From assembly GCF_018448905.1 (NCBI RefSeq), contig NZ_RCWA01000013.1:57978-121977 (forward strand): a DNA stretch of 64,000 nt. The letters run 5' to 3'. The position numbers and the translations under genes were made by a program. The first letter of the stretch is position 1, and each line of letters opens with the position of its first letter. The DNA is from Photorhabdus heterorhabditis (lineage in GTDB: Bacteria > Pseudomonadota > Gammaproteobacteria > Enterobacterales > Enterobacteriaceae). The notes under the pieces are model-generated. The model was not told where the DNA came from, did not search any database, and worked only from the letters and a program-made list of their open reading frames with translations. Below are positions 44,356 to 58,600 of this stretch, piece after piece.

Positions 44356-45456
44356 ATGTTGTTCATATGTATTATGAAGAATTTTATTTACAGGGTCGGC
44401 ATGATTTTATACGCTTATATTCCTGTTTTTTCCTATTTATTGGGATTATCTTTGGGGTGTATGACCATATCCTTCCTCATTCGAAAAATGAATATTGCTC
44501 TTTTTGGAAAAAATATTTTTGGATTTTTCTTATTCTTAGCAACTATAAACTGCATTCTCTTTTCAAGAGAAACAACTCTTATTTCAGTTTGGCTGGATGC
44601 TCTGCATAGAATATTATGGGGAGTAATAAGTGGATTTATTGTCATAATAGGAAGAAATATTCTTATAACTGAAGGAAATGAAAAGAAGACGAGTAAGGAT
44701 TTTTCTATCTTAAGCCTGGCGCTATTAAGCCTGCCATTTATAATTCCAGTCATTTTTTCTTTCTTCGGTTTAAATTCCCGTGCATCAGCAGATTTTTTTG
44801 CTGCTTTTATTTATTCTATTGCTTCAATTATCTATTATACGGGCTTTAAAAGCAATAATTTAAAAAAACAAAAACTCGATATTAAGGGTTCTGCGAAAAC
44901 AACCAATAAATTAGTTGTTTTCTTCTCCTTTTCAAGTTTAGTCATAATCAATGTTTGCTTTTTCCTCTCTTTAATGATTATGCCCGCTATGCGAACAAAA
45001 TATTTTGAACATATTGATATGGTTCAAATGTATATCATACTACTGATTATATGGTTCCCCAGTGCATTTGGTATCATGAAAGTCATGAAATCCGTAATTT
45101 TAACAAAAAGAATTATGGTAGGTAATATCATTCAATTATTTTCTCTCGGATTTTGTTCACTTGGCATTATTATAAATTCTGGCATACTCTATTTGCTATT
45201 CACAATTATGGTGTTTTTAGCTAATACAATTATGCAACCTGTTTTTTTCTCTTATCTGGGGTTATATTCAAAAAATTCTCTTTATACTTTGGGTATGCAG
45301 TCAGGGATTTATGTATTTGTTACTATGATTATTCTCCTTTATACTATTTACTTAGGTGTTGGTCTTGAAGAAATTATTACTGGATTTACAATATTATTAA
45401 TTTCTTCAATAGTTATCTCTACTATTTTTCTTTCAGCAGTTAATTCAAAAAAATAA
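44356..45456 (+). CDS. Multi-spanning membrane protein, possibly MFS-like
   Basis: A 366-aa protein with ten or eleven hydrophobic segments and a short charged loop in the middle (NNLKKQKLDIKGSAKTTNK, about 166-184), dividing it into two halves as in major-facilitator transporters. Classic MFS motifs are not clear. No good ribosome site precedes ATG 44356; ATG 44374 (MKNFIYRVGMILYAY) is equally possible. The sequence is very AT-rich, like the first 9 kb. It has no neighbours on the same strand apart from the distant NRPS gene. I do not recognise the family. Confidence 0.6.
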   Translation: MLFICIMKNFIYRVGMILYAYIPVFSYLLGLSLGCMTISFLIRKMNIALFGKNIFGFFLFLATINCILFSRETTLISVWLDALHRILWGVISGFIVIIGRNILITEGNEKKTSKDFSILSLALLSLPFIIPVIFSFFGLNSRASADFFAAFIYSIASIIYYTGFKSNNLKKQKLDIKGSAKTTNKLVVFFSFSSLVIINVCFFLSLMIMPAMRTKYFEHIDMVQMYIILLIIWFPSAFGIMKVMKSVILTKRIMVGNIIQLFSLGFCSLGIIINSGILYLLFTIMVFLANTIMQPVFFSYLGLYSKNSLYTLGMQSGIYVFVTMIILLYTIYLGVGLEEIITGFTILLISSIVISTIFLSAVNSKK

Positions 45457-45499
45457 TAATAGGTAGTAAAAATTAATAAATTTATATAAAAATAACTTT

Positions 45500-45581
45500 T
45501 ATACCCAATAGATTTCAAGCCGCAGCGTGGCGGCAAGTGAACGCAGCCAACAAAGCAGCGATTTGAAGGATGAAGGGTATA
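45500..45581 (+). repeat. ERIC element, short form (82 bp)
   Basis: Plus-oriented 82-bp variant (tatacccaatagatttc ... gaagggtata), 43 bp after the preceding stop codon, with the inner 45 bp missing. Confidence 0.88.
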
Positions 45582-46614
45582 TACACTTTTGGGGACCGCG
45601 GCTTAATAACCGTAAGCAACAGCATTATTGAGAATAAATTTGGAATAAATAGCGATATTAATTTTACGGATCAAATGATGATTGGATAAACCATGTCAAA
45701 CTAATTTGACTTTAAGCTGAAATTAGCATCATTCATTTTTCTGTTATATAGAATTTAAAGATACATTTGAATAAGTAATTAATTATGTGATTTTCTTTCA
45801 TAAGAATAATAAACAAATAATTTATTTTTAATTTAAAACTATTTATTTATGGTATTAAAAATAACTGACATATGTATTGGTTGTATTATTTTTTTATTAC
45901 GAAAAAATATATATAAAAATTAGTTTTTGTTTGAAATTGTTTCGTCTGAGTGTTAAATATAATTAGCGTTTACATCAGTTGTATAATTTGATTATTATAA
46001 AATAATATGTAATGAAGCTAGTTTATATTTTTGCATGTTAAGATATATCTGATTAAGCATTAAATTTCTGATAAGTATGGTTTTTTTGTTTGCTGTTGGA
46101 AGGGAGTGACTGATTTGCACATAATTATCAAAGCAAACCCATTGTTAATTAAAAGTCAGGAAAGTGAATTCATCTTTCTAGTATCTGGTTTTTCCTGAAA
46201 TAGTTTACATCAGATATTAATATCAAATGGACAAAATACAGCAAGGATTTAGCTCTCATGCCAGTATATATATCCAATAGATCCATTTTTATTTAGTTAT
46301 GGAGTTCAGCGTCTGCTAATAAAAAATTGCAGTAAATCAAAGGCGCTTATCTAAAAAACAGGAACAAAAATGGAATGCTTTTTTAGGTTCACCAGATGAA
46401 CTGTTTATTCCACGGTTAGGAAAATTATCGTTGCAGAATTGTTAATTATGCGGCTATTAACCGGAATATGACATCCAGCGCCTGAGAGAAAATATTGCCT
46501 GAGCATCTTTCGATGTCAGGTGTGCTCGTTGTTATTTCTCCTAAAAGTAAAAGAAAAACATTTTTGATGGTTGCTGGAAATAACAGTTTTTAAATATTTT
46601 GAGGTAGTAAGTAG
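45582..46614. other. 1-kb AT-rich region upstream of the NRPS gene
   Basis: There is no intact gene. A fragmentary frame near 46350-46500 (reading QKWNAFLGSPDELFIPRLG before a stop) may be the relic of a coding sequence I cannot identify. The NRPS promoter should be here; the ribosome site GAGGTAGT lies at 46602-46609. Confidence 0.45.
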
Positions 46615-49600
46615 ATGAAAGAGAGTATCGCGAGAAAGGGAAGTATCCTTGAAGCTGAATTAGTTCAAGTGTCGTTAGAAGAGCGGGATGGCGATATATC
46701 TGTCCAGAAGCCTAATTTATTGTCTGAGGCTGAACGCACGCTGTTACGGGAAACCTGGAACGCGACTGAAACACCGTATCCTAACCAGTTGTGCCTCCAT
46801 CAGTTGTTTGAACAACAGGCAGCGAAAACCCCGGCAGCTACGGCACTGATAGCGGGACAGCAGATCCTCAGTTACGCGGAACTGAATGCTAATGCTAATT
46901 GGTTGGCCCATCAACTGATTGAACAGGGGATTTACCCGGGTGACCATGTTGCAATTTTGTTAGAACGATCCATTGATCTGGTGGTGGCCCAGTTGGCTAT
47001 CCTTAAGGCTGGTGCTGTTTACATGCCTATAGACCCCAGTGTACCGGACGAACGAAAGAATTGGCTGATAAATGATTACTCAGCTAATTTATTGATTACT
47101 GATATGCATTTTGATATTCCGGTTGACCTTGCTGTTCCATTATTTCGTCTCTCCGATAAAGTAAATACGGGTAGGGAGGAAGATTATTTCAATCCTGACT
47201 TATCGCGTTCCAGTAGCCAAGCCGCGTATATTATGTACACCTCCGGTTCGACTGGCATGCCAAAAGGCGTGGTAGTGCCTCACCGCGCCGTTGTCCGATT
47301 GGTCATTAATAATGGCTATGCTGAAATTGGGCCGGATGATCGGATGGCTTTTGCTGCTAACCCCGCTTTCGATGCCAGCACATTTGAAGTTTGGGCGCCG
47401 TTACTTAATGGTGCTGCGCTGGTGGTTATCGATCACCTCACCTTATTGACCCCGCCAGATTTTGTGCAGGTATTACAACAACATCACATCACTATCCTGT
47501 GGCTAAGTGTCGGGTTGTTTAACCGGCTGGCAACGGAACTGTCCCCGGTGTTGCCTCAGCTTAGAATGCTGTTAGTCGGAGGAGATGCCCTCGACCCGCA
47601 TGTTATTGCTCAAGTATTGCGCCATAATCCTCCACAACAGTTGTTAAATGCTTATGGCCCAACTGAAGGCACTACCTTTACCACGACATACCGTATTGAA
47701 TCGTTACCGGAGGGAACAATCAGTATTCCCATTGGTCAACCAATCGCTAACACACGAGTTTATTTGCTGGACACTGATGGTCAGCCGGTACCTTTAGGGG
47801 AGGTTGGTGAGATTTATGTGGGTGGAGACGGGGTAGCTTGTGGTTATCTTAATCGACCTGAATTGACGGTGGAACTTTTCCTGACAGATCCATTTAGTGA
47901 TTCACCGGGTGCGAGAATGTACCGCACCGGGGATTTGGCTCGTTATCTGCCGGATGGCAATCTGGAATTCCTTGGGCGTAACGATCAACAGGTTAAAATC
48001 CGCGGCTTTCGGATTGAACCGGGGGAAATTGAGGCTGGGTTGGTAGAATACCCGACAGTACATGAAGCGGTTGTGCTGGCGCTGGGTGATGGTCAGGACA
48101 AACATCTGGTTGCCTATGTGTTGGCGCAAGCAGAGGATGGATTGGCCGCCCACTTGCGTGACCACCTGAGTGCCCGGTTGCCTGATTACATGATACCGGT
48201 GGCTTTTGTGTGTTTGGATGAATTCCCGTTAACCCCAAATGGTAAATTGGATCGCCGTGCGTTGCCGACTCCGGGGAAAGAAGCCTTTGCCCGTCAAGTT
48301 TATGCTGCGCCACAAGGGGAGATGGAAACTGTACTGGCAACTCTCTGGCGTGAATTACTGGGGATTGAACAGATTAGTCGGCATGACAGTTTCTTTGCAC
48401 TGGGCGGCCACTCACTGCTAGGTGTGCGAATGATTGAACGTTTGCGTCAGCTTGGGTTGACACTGGCAGCACGTGACCTGTTTCAGTCGCCGGTTCTGTT
48501 GGAGCTTGCTCAAACGTTGGGGCAACATCAGTCTGTGGTGTTGCCGCCTAATGTCATTACACCGACGACTACGACGCTGACACCAGAGATGTTACCGCTG
48601 ATTGAGCTGACTCAACCAGACATTGACCGTATCGTCGGACAAGTGCCGGGCGGGATAACCAATATTCAGGATATCTATGCGTTGTCGCCATTGCAGGACG
48701 GTATCCTGTTCCACCATCTGCTGGCAAATAAAGGCGACCCCTATCTGTTGGTCTACCCGATGACCTTTGCTAATCGGACTCTACTGGATCGTTATCTGGT
48801 AGCGGTTCAACAGGTGATTGACCGCCATGATATCTTGCGCACGGCCTTTGTTTGGCAAGGGTTGTCTGTTCCGGCTCAGGTGGTTTGGCGTCAAGCTGCA
48901 TTGTCAGTCACTGAACTGACGCTGAACCCGGCGGATGGCCCAGTTAATGAACAATTGGCTCAACGTTTTGACCCGCGACAACACCGTCTTGACCTGAGTC
49001 AGGCTCCGTTGTTGCGTTTTGTCGTCGCTCAGGAAACCGATGGTCATTGGGTAGCCCTGCAATTGCAGCATCACCTCATTGGTGATCATACAACAATGGA
49101 AGTGATGAATCGGGAAGTGCAGGCGTATTTTGCTGGTCAGGGGGATAACTTGCGAGCTCCAGTTCCTTTCCGCAATTTGGTGGCTCAGGCTCGACTGGGG
49201 ATGAGGCAGGAAGAATATTCTCATTTCTTTACTGACATGTTGGCGGAGGTGGAGGAGCCAACGTTGCCGTTTGGACTAACCGAAGTACATCGTGATGGTT
49301 CGCAGGTGACACAATCGCATCAGCCGCTATCACCGATACTGAATGATCGCTTGCGTGGTCAGGCTCGGCGTCTTGGTGTCAGTCTGGCGGCCTTATGCCA
49401 TCTGGCTTGGGCACAGGTCCTATCACGTACCAGCGGTCAGGAGAAAGTCGTCTTTGGTACGGTGCTGTTTGGGCGCATGGCTGCGGGGGAAGGCGCTGAC
49501 AGTGGCATGGGACTGTTTATCAATACTCTGCCGTTGCGGTTGGATATGGACGATACCCCGGTGCAGAAGAGTGTCAGAGTGGCACATACCCGGCTGGCTG

Positions 49601-52600
49601 GATTACTGGATCATGAATATGCTTCATTGGCGCTGGCCCAGCGTTGCAGTGGGGTGCAGAGTGGAACACCGCTTTTTAGTGCCTTGCTAAACTACCGGCA
49701 TAATGAACAGCCGATAACCCCGCATGAAATCATGAACGGGATTGAATTCCTTGGGGAACAGGAGTGTACCAACTACCCGTTTGTGCTGTCGGTAGAGGAC
49801 GGGGGTTCTACACTGGGACTGACTGCTCAGGTGGTACAACCGTTTGATCCAGCACGGATATGCGGTTATATGCAACAGGCGCTGGAAAGTCTGGCTGATG
49901 CGCTTGAACAGGCGCCGGAAACGCCAGTTCGGACACTGAACATTTTGCCTGAAACTGAACGCAGATTATTGCTGAATACCTGGAACGCCACTGAAATCGC
50001 TTATCCTAAGCAGTTATGTCTCCATCAATTGTTTGAACAACAGGCAGCGAAAACCCCGGATGCCACAGCACTGATAGCCGGAGATCAAACCCTCAGTTAT
50101 GCGGAACTGAACACCCGGGCTAACCGACTGGCCCATCAACTGATCGAACAGGGGATACACCCGGATAACCACATTGCGATCCTGTTAGAACGCTCTGTTG
50201 AACTGATAGTGGCACAATTGGCTATTCTCAAGGCTGGTGCTGTTTACGTGCCGATAGATCTCAACGTGCCGGATGAACGGAAAAATGGGTTGATGAGTGA
50301 CTGTTCAGCGAAGTTGTTGATCACGGGGGGGCAGGTAACTATCCCAACTGACCTGGCTCTTCCTGTGCTGCGTTGCACGGGTGAGACACAGAGCATCGGG
50401 GAAAAAGCGGACATCAATCCTGACTTACCTCGTTCCAGTACCGAATCAGCGTATATCATGTATACCTCCGGCTCGACTGGCACCCCAAAAGGGGTGATCG
50501 TGTCTCATCGGGCGGTAGTCCGGCTGGTCATTAATAATGGGTACGTTGAAATCGGACGGGATGATCGGGTGGTCTTCGCCGCTAACCCTGCGTTTGATGC
50601 CAGCACCTTCGAAGTCTGGAGCCCCTTGCTCAATGGCGGAACATTAGTGGTGATTGATCATGCCACGTTATTGACGCCGAAGGCGTTTGTACAGGCGTTA
50701 CAGGATTATCGAATCACGATTCTGTGGCTGAGTGTCGGGCTGTTTAATCGGCTGGCTGAGGATTTGTCGCCGGTTCTTCCTCAGATCAAGAGCCTGATTG
50801 TCGGCGGAGATGTGCTCGATCCGTCGGTGATCGGCCAGATTCTGCGCAATAATCCGCCCCAACAGTTACTGAATGGCTATGGACCGACCGAAGGCACGAC
50901 CTTTACCACAACATACCGTATTACGGCGTTAGCGCCGGGAGCAACGAAGATCCCGATTGGCCGTCCTATCGCCAACACGCGAGTTTATCTGTTGGATGCG
51001 GACAATCACCCGGTGCCGTTGGGGGTGATCGGTGAGATTTATGTGGGCGGAGAAGGGGTAGCCAGCGGTTATCTTAATCGCCCGGATTTGACTGCCGAGC
51101 GTTTCCTTGCTGATCCGTTTAGTGATGAGGCAGAAGCGCGGATGTACAAGACCGGGGATTTAGCGCGCTACCTGCCGGATGGCAATCTGGAATTTCTGGG
51201 TCGTAACGATCAACAGGTTAAAATCCGGGGTTTCCGGGTGGAGCCGGGAGAAATCGAAGCCCGGTTGATGGAATATCCTGCGGTGCGTGAGGCGGCGGTG
51301 CTGGCACAGGATGACGGGCAAGACAAACGTCTGGTTGCTTATGTGGCGGCGGAGCCGGATGAGGGATTATCAAATAGCTTGCGTACTCACCTGAGTTCAA
51401 TCCTGCCTGATTATATGGTGCCAGCCGCTTTTGTACGTTTGGATTCATTCCCACTGACGCCTAATGGCAAGCTGAACCGTCAGGCATTACCGGGGTTGGG
51501 CGAAGAAGCTTTTGCCCGTCAGGTTTACGAAGCGCCACAAGGGGAAATGGAAATAGCCCTGGCGGCTATCTGGCGTGAATTGCTTGGGATTGACCCGATA
51601 AGCCGGCATGATAATTTCTTTGCACTGGGCGGTCATTCACTGTTGGCGGTACGGGTGATGAACCGGGTAGCAGCTTTAGGTATTGAACTGTCGCTGACCC
51701 GCTTATTTGAATCCCCTTCATTGACGGCTTTTGCTCAGGTGATGAATACCCGGCTTGGTGAACTTGGTGAACAAAGCAAGATACTTCCGGCTATCATACC
51801 GATATCCCGTGAGGGTGAGCTGCCTCTGTCATTCGCCCAACAACGGCTATGGTTCCTGGCGCAGCTTGAGGGGGTGAGTGATACCTATCATATTCCTCTG
51901 GCACTGCGTTTGCGGGGTCAGCTTGATATTGCGGCTTGGCAGTGGGCGCTTGATACGCTGTTGACCCGCCATGAAGCATTACGTTCCGTATTCGTTTCCG
52001 TTGATGGTCAACCTCAGATTGAACTGTTGCCGGCTGAATCGGGTTTACTAATGAAAAAATACGATCTGCGTCAAGCCCCGGACGTGGACGAACAGCTTAA
52101 GCATGTATGCACACATGAAGCTGAGGCTCCGTTTGATCTCGTTCAAGGGCCATTAATCCGCTCTGTTTTGATACAACGGGCTGATGATGATTATGTATTT
52201 TTACTGACTCAGCATCACATTGTTTCAGACGGCTGGTCTGTTAATGTGCTGATACGTGAACTGAACGTGCTTTACACCGCTTTTCTGGTAGGACAACGTG
52301 ATCCGTTACCTCCATTAGCGATCCAGTATCCTGATTATGCTGCATGGCAGCGTCAATGGCTGTCGGCTGAGCGGGTACAAGTTCAATCTGACTATTGGCG
52401 TATTACGCTGGCTGATGCACCGGTCCTGCTGGATTTGCCGACTGACCGACCCCGTCCGCCTCAACAGTCATTTGCCGGTAACGTCTTGCCTATCAATCTG
52501 GATGCAGAATTAACAACATCACTTAAGCGCCTGAGTGAACAGCAAGGGGGTACGTTATTCATGACTCTGTTGTCAGCTTGGGCCACGGTCTTGTCACGTC

Positions 52601-55600
52601 TGTCCGGTCAGGAAGATCTGATAATAGGTACGCCGAGCGCGGGTCGCAGTCGTCAGGAGGTGGAATCCCTGATCGGTTTCTTTGTCAATACGCTGGCCTT
52701 GCGTATCGATTTATCGGGCGCTCCGAATGTGACGGAATTGCTGACGCGTGTGCGGAAAATCGCGCTGGCGGCGCAGGATCATCAGGATCTGCCTTTCGAA
52801 CAAGTTGTTGAGATCGTACAACCACCACGCAGACCAGAACATACTCCGCTGTTCCAGGTGATGTTTGCCTGGCAGGACGGTGAAACAGAGGAATGGCAAT
52901 TACCAGGATTGGAAGTGGCACCCATCGGGCAGGGATATGATATCGCTAAATTCGATTTGCAACTGGAATTGATGGAGAAGGATGGAGAGGTTGTTGGGAC
53001 GTTAACTTATTCTTCTGCCTTGTTCGACCTGGAAACGATTGAAAGGCAGGTTGGCTATTTGCAGGCCATGTTGCGAGCAATGGTGAACAATCCTCAACAA
53101 CTTGTCACAGTTGTCGATATCTTGTCACCCAATGAGCGGACATTATTGTTGGAAAGCTGGAACGCGACCGAAGAGCCATATCCTGAGCCGTTGTGTGTTC
53201 ACCAATTATTTGAACAACAGGCAGAGAAGACCCCAGATGCCATAGCAGTGAAATATGAAAACCAGACGCTGAGCTATGCGGAACTCAATACCCGTGCTAA
53301 TCGGCTGGCTCATCAGCTTATTGTACTCGGCGTGAAACCGGATCATCGGGTAGCGATTTGTGCGGCACGTTCACTCGCCCGGGTGGTCGGGTTGCTGGCT
53401 GTATTGAAAGCGGGTGGGGCTTATGTGCCGTTGGACCCAGCTTATCCGGGTGAACGTCTGTCATATATTTTGGCTGATGCTGCGCCGGCTATTTTGCTGG
53501 CAGACAACGCCGGATGTACAGCGTTGGGTGAAGAGATGCTTTCGGGGCTGACTGTACTTGATCCAAATGTGCTGCCCGACCAGCCGGACGGTAACCCGCA
53601 GGTACCGGCATTGACCTCCCGTCATCTGGCGTATGTGATTTACACCTCGGGTTCTACCGGCACGCCAAAAGGGGTCATGGTTGAACATCGTGGGTTGGTT
53701 AATCTTATTCAAGATAAAATCGCCCAGTTTGATATTCGCAGCTATAGCAGGATGTTGCAGTTCGCCTCATTTGGCTTTGATGCCAGTGTCTGGGAAGTCA
53801 TGATGACGCTGTGTGGTGGTGCCAGCCTGATTATTCCTGATGATACTGTTCGTCAGGACCCGCATAGTCTCTGGTGTTACCTGGAAAATCAGGCGGTGAC
53901 ACACGCTTGCCTGACCCCGGCTTTACTCCGGGATGGTACTGATTTACCGGTGATGACTATAAAACCGACGTTGATACTGGGTGGTGAAGCGCCCAGTACG
54001 GCACTGCTTCAAGCACTATGTGGTCGGGCAACCGTGTTCAATGCTTATGGTCCGACAGAGATAACGGTTTGCGCCACAGCTTGGCGTTGCCCTTCAAACT
54101 ATCTAGATGAGACTATTCCTATTGGGCGTCCGACAGCCAATATGCGTGTTTATTTATTGGATGACCACAATCAGCCAGTGCCATTAGGGGCAGTAGGTGA
54201 GTTATATATTGGTGGCGCGGGTGTAGCGCGTGGTTATCTCAATCGCCCTGACTTGACCGCTGAACGTTTCCTGACTGATCCGTTTAGTGATACACCGGAT
54301 GCCCGCATGTACCGAACCGGGGATTTGGCCCGTTACTTGCCGGATGGCAATTTAGTGTTTGTTGGCCGTAATGACCAGCAGGTTAAAATCCGTGGTTTCC
54401 GCATTGAACCGGGAGAAATTGAGGCCCGGTTGACCGAATACCCAGCGGTGAGTGAAGCTCTGGTATTAGCATTGGGTGATGAGCAGGATAAGCGCTTGAT
54501 TGCCTATGTAGTGGCAGAAGCAGACGATGGACTGGCGAACAAACTGCGTGAACATCTGAGTGCAATTTTGCCTGATTATATGGTGCCGGCGGCTTTTGTG
54601 CGTTTAGATACTTTCCCGCTGACTCCGAATGGCAAATTGGATCGCCGGGCGCTGCCAGTGCCTGATCAGAACGCCTTTGCTCGTCAGATTTACCAAGCGC
54701 CGCAAGGGGAAATTGAAACCGCATTGGCGACTATCTGGAGTGAATTACTGGGAGTTAAACAAATCAGCCGGTACGACAGCTTCTTTGCCTTGGGGGGGCA
54801 TTCGCTCCTTGCTGTCAGGATGATTGAACGTTTGCGGCGGATTGGACTGGGTGTATCGGTTCAGGCACTATTCCAGCATCCGACATTGAGTGTGCTGGCT
54901 CAGTCATTGTCTCAGAGTCATGAGATTAGAGTGCCTGATAACCGTATTACACCGGATACACCTGTACTGACACCGGAGATGTTGCCGCTGATTGATCTGA
55001 CTCAGCCTGAAATTGATCGCATTGTTGATCAAATACCGGGTGGGATAACCAATATTCAGGATATCTATGCGCTGTCACCGTTGCAGGATGGCATTTTGTT
55101 CCACCATTTGCTGGCAAACGAGGGTGATCCTTATCTGCTAATCACCCAACAAGCTTTTGCAGATCGGCATTTGCTGGACCGTTATCTGGCAGCCGTTCAG
55201 CAGGTAGTTGACCGCCATGATATCTTGCGCACGGCTTTTGTTTGGCAAGGATTGTCTGTTCCGGCTCAGGTGGTTTGCCGCCAGATACCTTTATCCGTGA
55301 CTGAACTGATACTTGATCCGGCTGATGGTCTTATTAGTGACCAATTGTCCCAACGTTTTGACTCGTGTCGGTATCGTATCGACTTGAGTCAGGCACCGTT
55401 ATTGCGCTTTGTCGTCGCACAGGAACCTGATGGTCGCTGGATTCTACTGCAATTGCTGCATCATTTGATTGGCGATCACACCACGCTGGAAGTGATGAAC
55501 AGCGAAGTGCAGGCATATCTTACCGGGCAGGTAGACAGTCTGCCGGCTCCGGTCCCTTTCCGTAATTTGGTGGCTCAGGCCCAGTTGGGCGTCAGTCAAG

Positions 55601-58600
55601 AAGAACATACTCGCTTCTTTACCGACATGTTGGCTGAAGTGGATGAACCAACGCTACCATTTGGTTTAGCGGAAGTACACCATGATGGCTCTCAAGTGGT
55701 GGAGTCGCATCGGATGCTGACAACTGGGTTGAATAATCGCTTACGTAGTCAGGCTCGGCGTTTAGGCGTCAGTATGGCAGCTCTGTGTCATCTGGCTTGG
55801 GCACAGGTGTTGTCGCGAACCAGTGGACAGGCGCAAGTGGTGTTCGGCACTGTATTGTTTGGACGTATGCAGGCAGGTGAAGGTTCTGATAGCGGTATGG
55901 GATTATTTATCAATACCTTACCGTTGCGGCTGAATATGGATGATACCCCGGTACGTGACAGTGTACGTACGGCACATACTCGGTTAGCAGGTTTGTTGGA
56001 ACATGAACACGCATCTTTGGCGTTGGCTCAGCGTTGCAGTGGTGTAGCCAGTGGTACACCGCTTTTCAATGCGCTGTTGAACTACCGGCATAATGAACAG
56101 CCAATAACCCCGCATGAAATGATGAGCGGGATTGAATTCCTTGGTGCTAAAGAGCGTACTAACTATCCGTTTGTATTGTCGGTGGAGGATGGAGGTTCCG
56201 ATCTGGGGATAACGGCTCAGGTGGTACAACCGTTTGATCCAGCACGGATATGCGGTTATATGCAACAGGCGCTGGAAAGTCTGGCTGATGCGCTTGAACA
56301 GGCGCCGGAAACGCCAGTTCGGACACTGAACATTTTGCCTGAAACTGAACGCAGATTATTGCTGAATACCTGGAACGCCACTGAAATCGCTTATCCTAAG
56401 CAGTTATGTCTCCATCAATTGTTTGAACAACAGGCAGCGAAAACCCCGGATGCCACAGCACTGATAGCCGGAGATCAAACCCTCAGTTATGCGGAACTGA
56501 ACACCCGGGCTAACCGACTGGCCCATCAACTGATCGAACAGGGGATACACCCGGATAACCACATTGCGATCCTGTTAGAACGCTCTGTTGAACTGATAGT
56601 GGCACAATTGGCTATTCTCAAGGCTGGTGCTGTTTACGTGCCGATAGATCTCAACGTGCCGGATGAACGGAAAAATGGGTTGATGAGTGACTGTTCAGCG
56701 AAGTTGTTGATCACGGGGGGGCAGGTAACTATCCCAACTGACCTGGCTCTTCCTGTGCTGCGTTGCACGGGTGAGACACAGAGCATCGGGGAAAAAGCGG
56801 ACATCAATCCTGACTTACCTCGTTCCAGTACCGAATCAGCGTATATCATGTATACCTCCGGCTCGACTGGCACCCCAAAAGGGGTGATCGTGTCTCATCG
56901 GGCGGTAGTCCGGCTGGTCATTAATAATGGGTACGTTGAAATCGGACGGGATGATCGGGTGGTCTTCGCCGCTAACCCTGCGTTTGATGCCAGCACCTTC
57001 GAAGTCTGGAGCCCCTTGCTCAATGGCGGAACATTAGTGGTGATTGATCATGCCACGTTATTGACGCCGAAGGCGTTTGTACAGGCGTTACAGGATTATC
57101 GAATCACGATTCTGTGGCTGAGTGTCGGGCTGTTTAATCGGCTGGCTGAGGATTTGTCGCCGGTTCTTCCTCAGATCAAGAGCCTGATTGTCGGCGGAGA
57201 TGTGCTCGATCCGTCGGTGATCGGCCAGATTCTGCGCAATAATCCGCCCCAACAGTTACTGAATGGCTATGGACCGACCGAAGGCACGACCTTTACCACA
57301 ACATACCGTATTACGGCGTTAGCGCCGGGAGCAACGAAGATCCGGATTGGCCGTCCTATCGCCAACACGCGAGTTTATCTGTTGGATGCGGACAATCACC
57401 CGGTGCCGTTGGGGGTGATCGGTGAGATTTATGTGGGCGGAGAAGGGGTAGCCAGCGGTTATCTTAATCGCCCGGATTTGACTGCCGAGCGTTTCCTTGC
57501 TGATCCGTTTAGTGATGAGGCAGAAGCGCGGATGTACAAGACCGGGGATTTAGCGCGCTACCTGCCGGATGGCAATCTGGAATTTCTGGGTCGTAACGAT
57601 CAACAGGTTAAAATCCGGGGTTTCCGGGTGGAGCCGGGAGAAATCGAAGCCCGGTTGATGGAATATCCTGCGGTGCGTGAGGCGGCGGTGCTGGCACAGG
57701 ATGACGGGCAAGACAAACGTCTGGTTGCTTATGTGGCGGCGGAGCCGGATGAGGGATTATCAAATAGCTTGCGTACTCACCTGAGTTCAATCCTGCCTGA
57801 TTATATGGTGCCAGCCGCTTTTGTACGTTTGGATTCATTCCCACTGACGCCTAATGGCAAGCTGAACCGTCAGGCATTACCGGGGTTGGGCGAAGAAGCT
57901 TTTGCCCGTCAGGTTTACGAAGCGCCACAAGGGGAAATGGAAATAGCCCTGGCGGCTATCTGGCGTGAATTGCTTGGGATTGACCCGATAAGCCGGCATG
58001 ATAATTTCTTTGCACTGGGCGGTCATTCACTGTTGGCGGTACGGGTGATGAACCGGGTAGCGGCTTTAGGCGTCGAATTGCCGCTCGTAGCCTTGTTTAT
58101 GTCACCGTCACTTTCTGCTTTTGCAGAGAAGATCTGTGCACAATGTAATGAAAATAGTCACAGATTGCCTGAAATTACTCCGGTATCTCGTGGTAGCGCT
58201 CTGCCATTGTCGTTTAGTCAGCAGCATCTGTGGTTCCTTGCACAGTTGGAGGGGGTGAGTGATACCTACCATATTCCTGTCATACAGCGTTTGCGTGGTC
58301 AGCTTGATATTGGGGCTTGGCAGCGGGCGCTTGATGGTCTGTTTGCCCGTCACGAGGCTTTACGTTCTGTCTTTGTGACGGTTGAGGGTCAACCACAGGT
58401 CGAATTGTTACCGGCTAAATCCGGTATACCCATGAAAAAATATGATTTGAGAGGCGCTACTGATGCCGATGAGCAGCTCAAGCGTTTGTGTCTGGAAGAG
58501 TCTGGGGCATCGTTTGATCTCGCCCACGGCCCCTTAATTCGTTCCAGTTTGATACAACTGGCAGATGGGGATTACGTATTTCTGTTGACCTTGCATCATA

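Noticed and set aside
46265-46300. Sequence atatatccaatagatcc before the NRPS gene as an eighth ERIC element
   Set aside because: Only about 15 bp resemble the ERIC end, and neither a matching arm nor a core follows.
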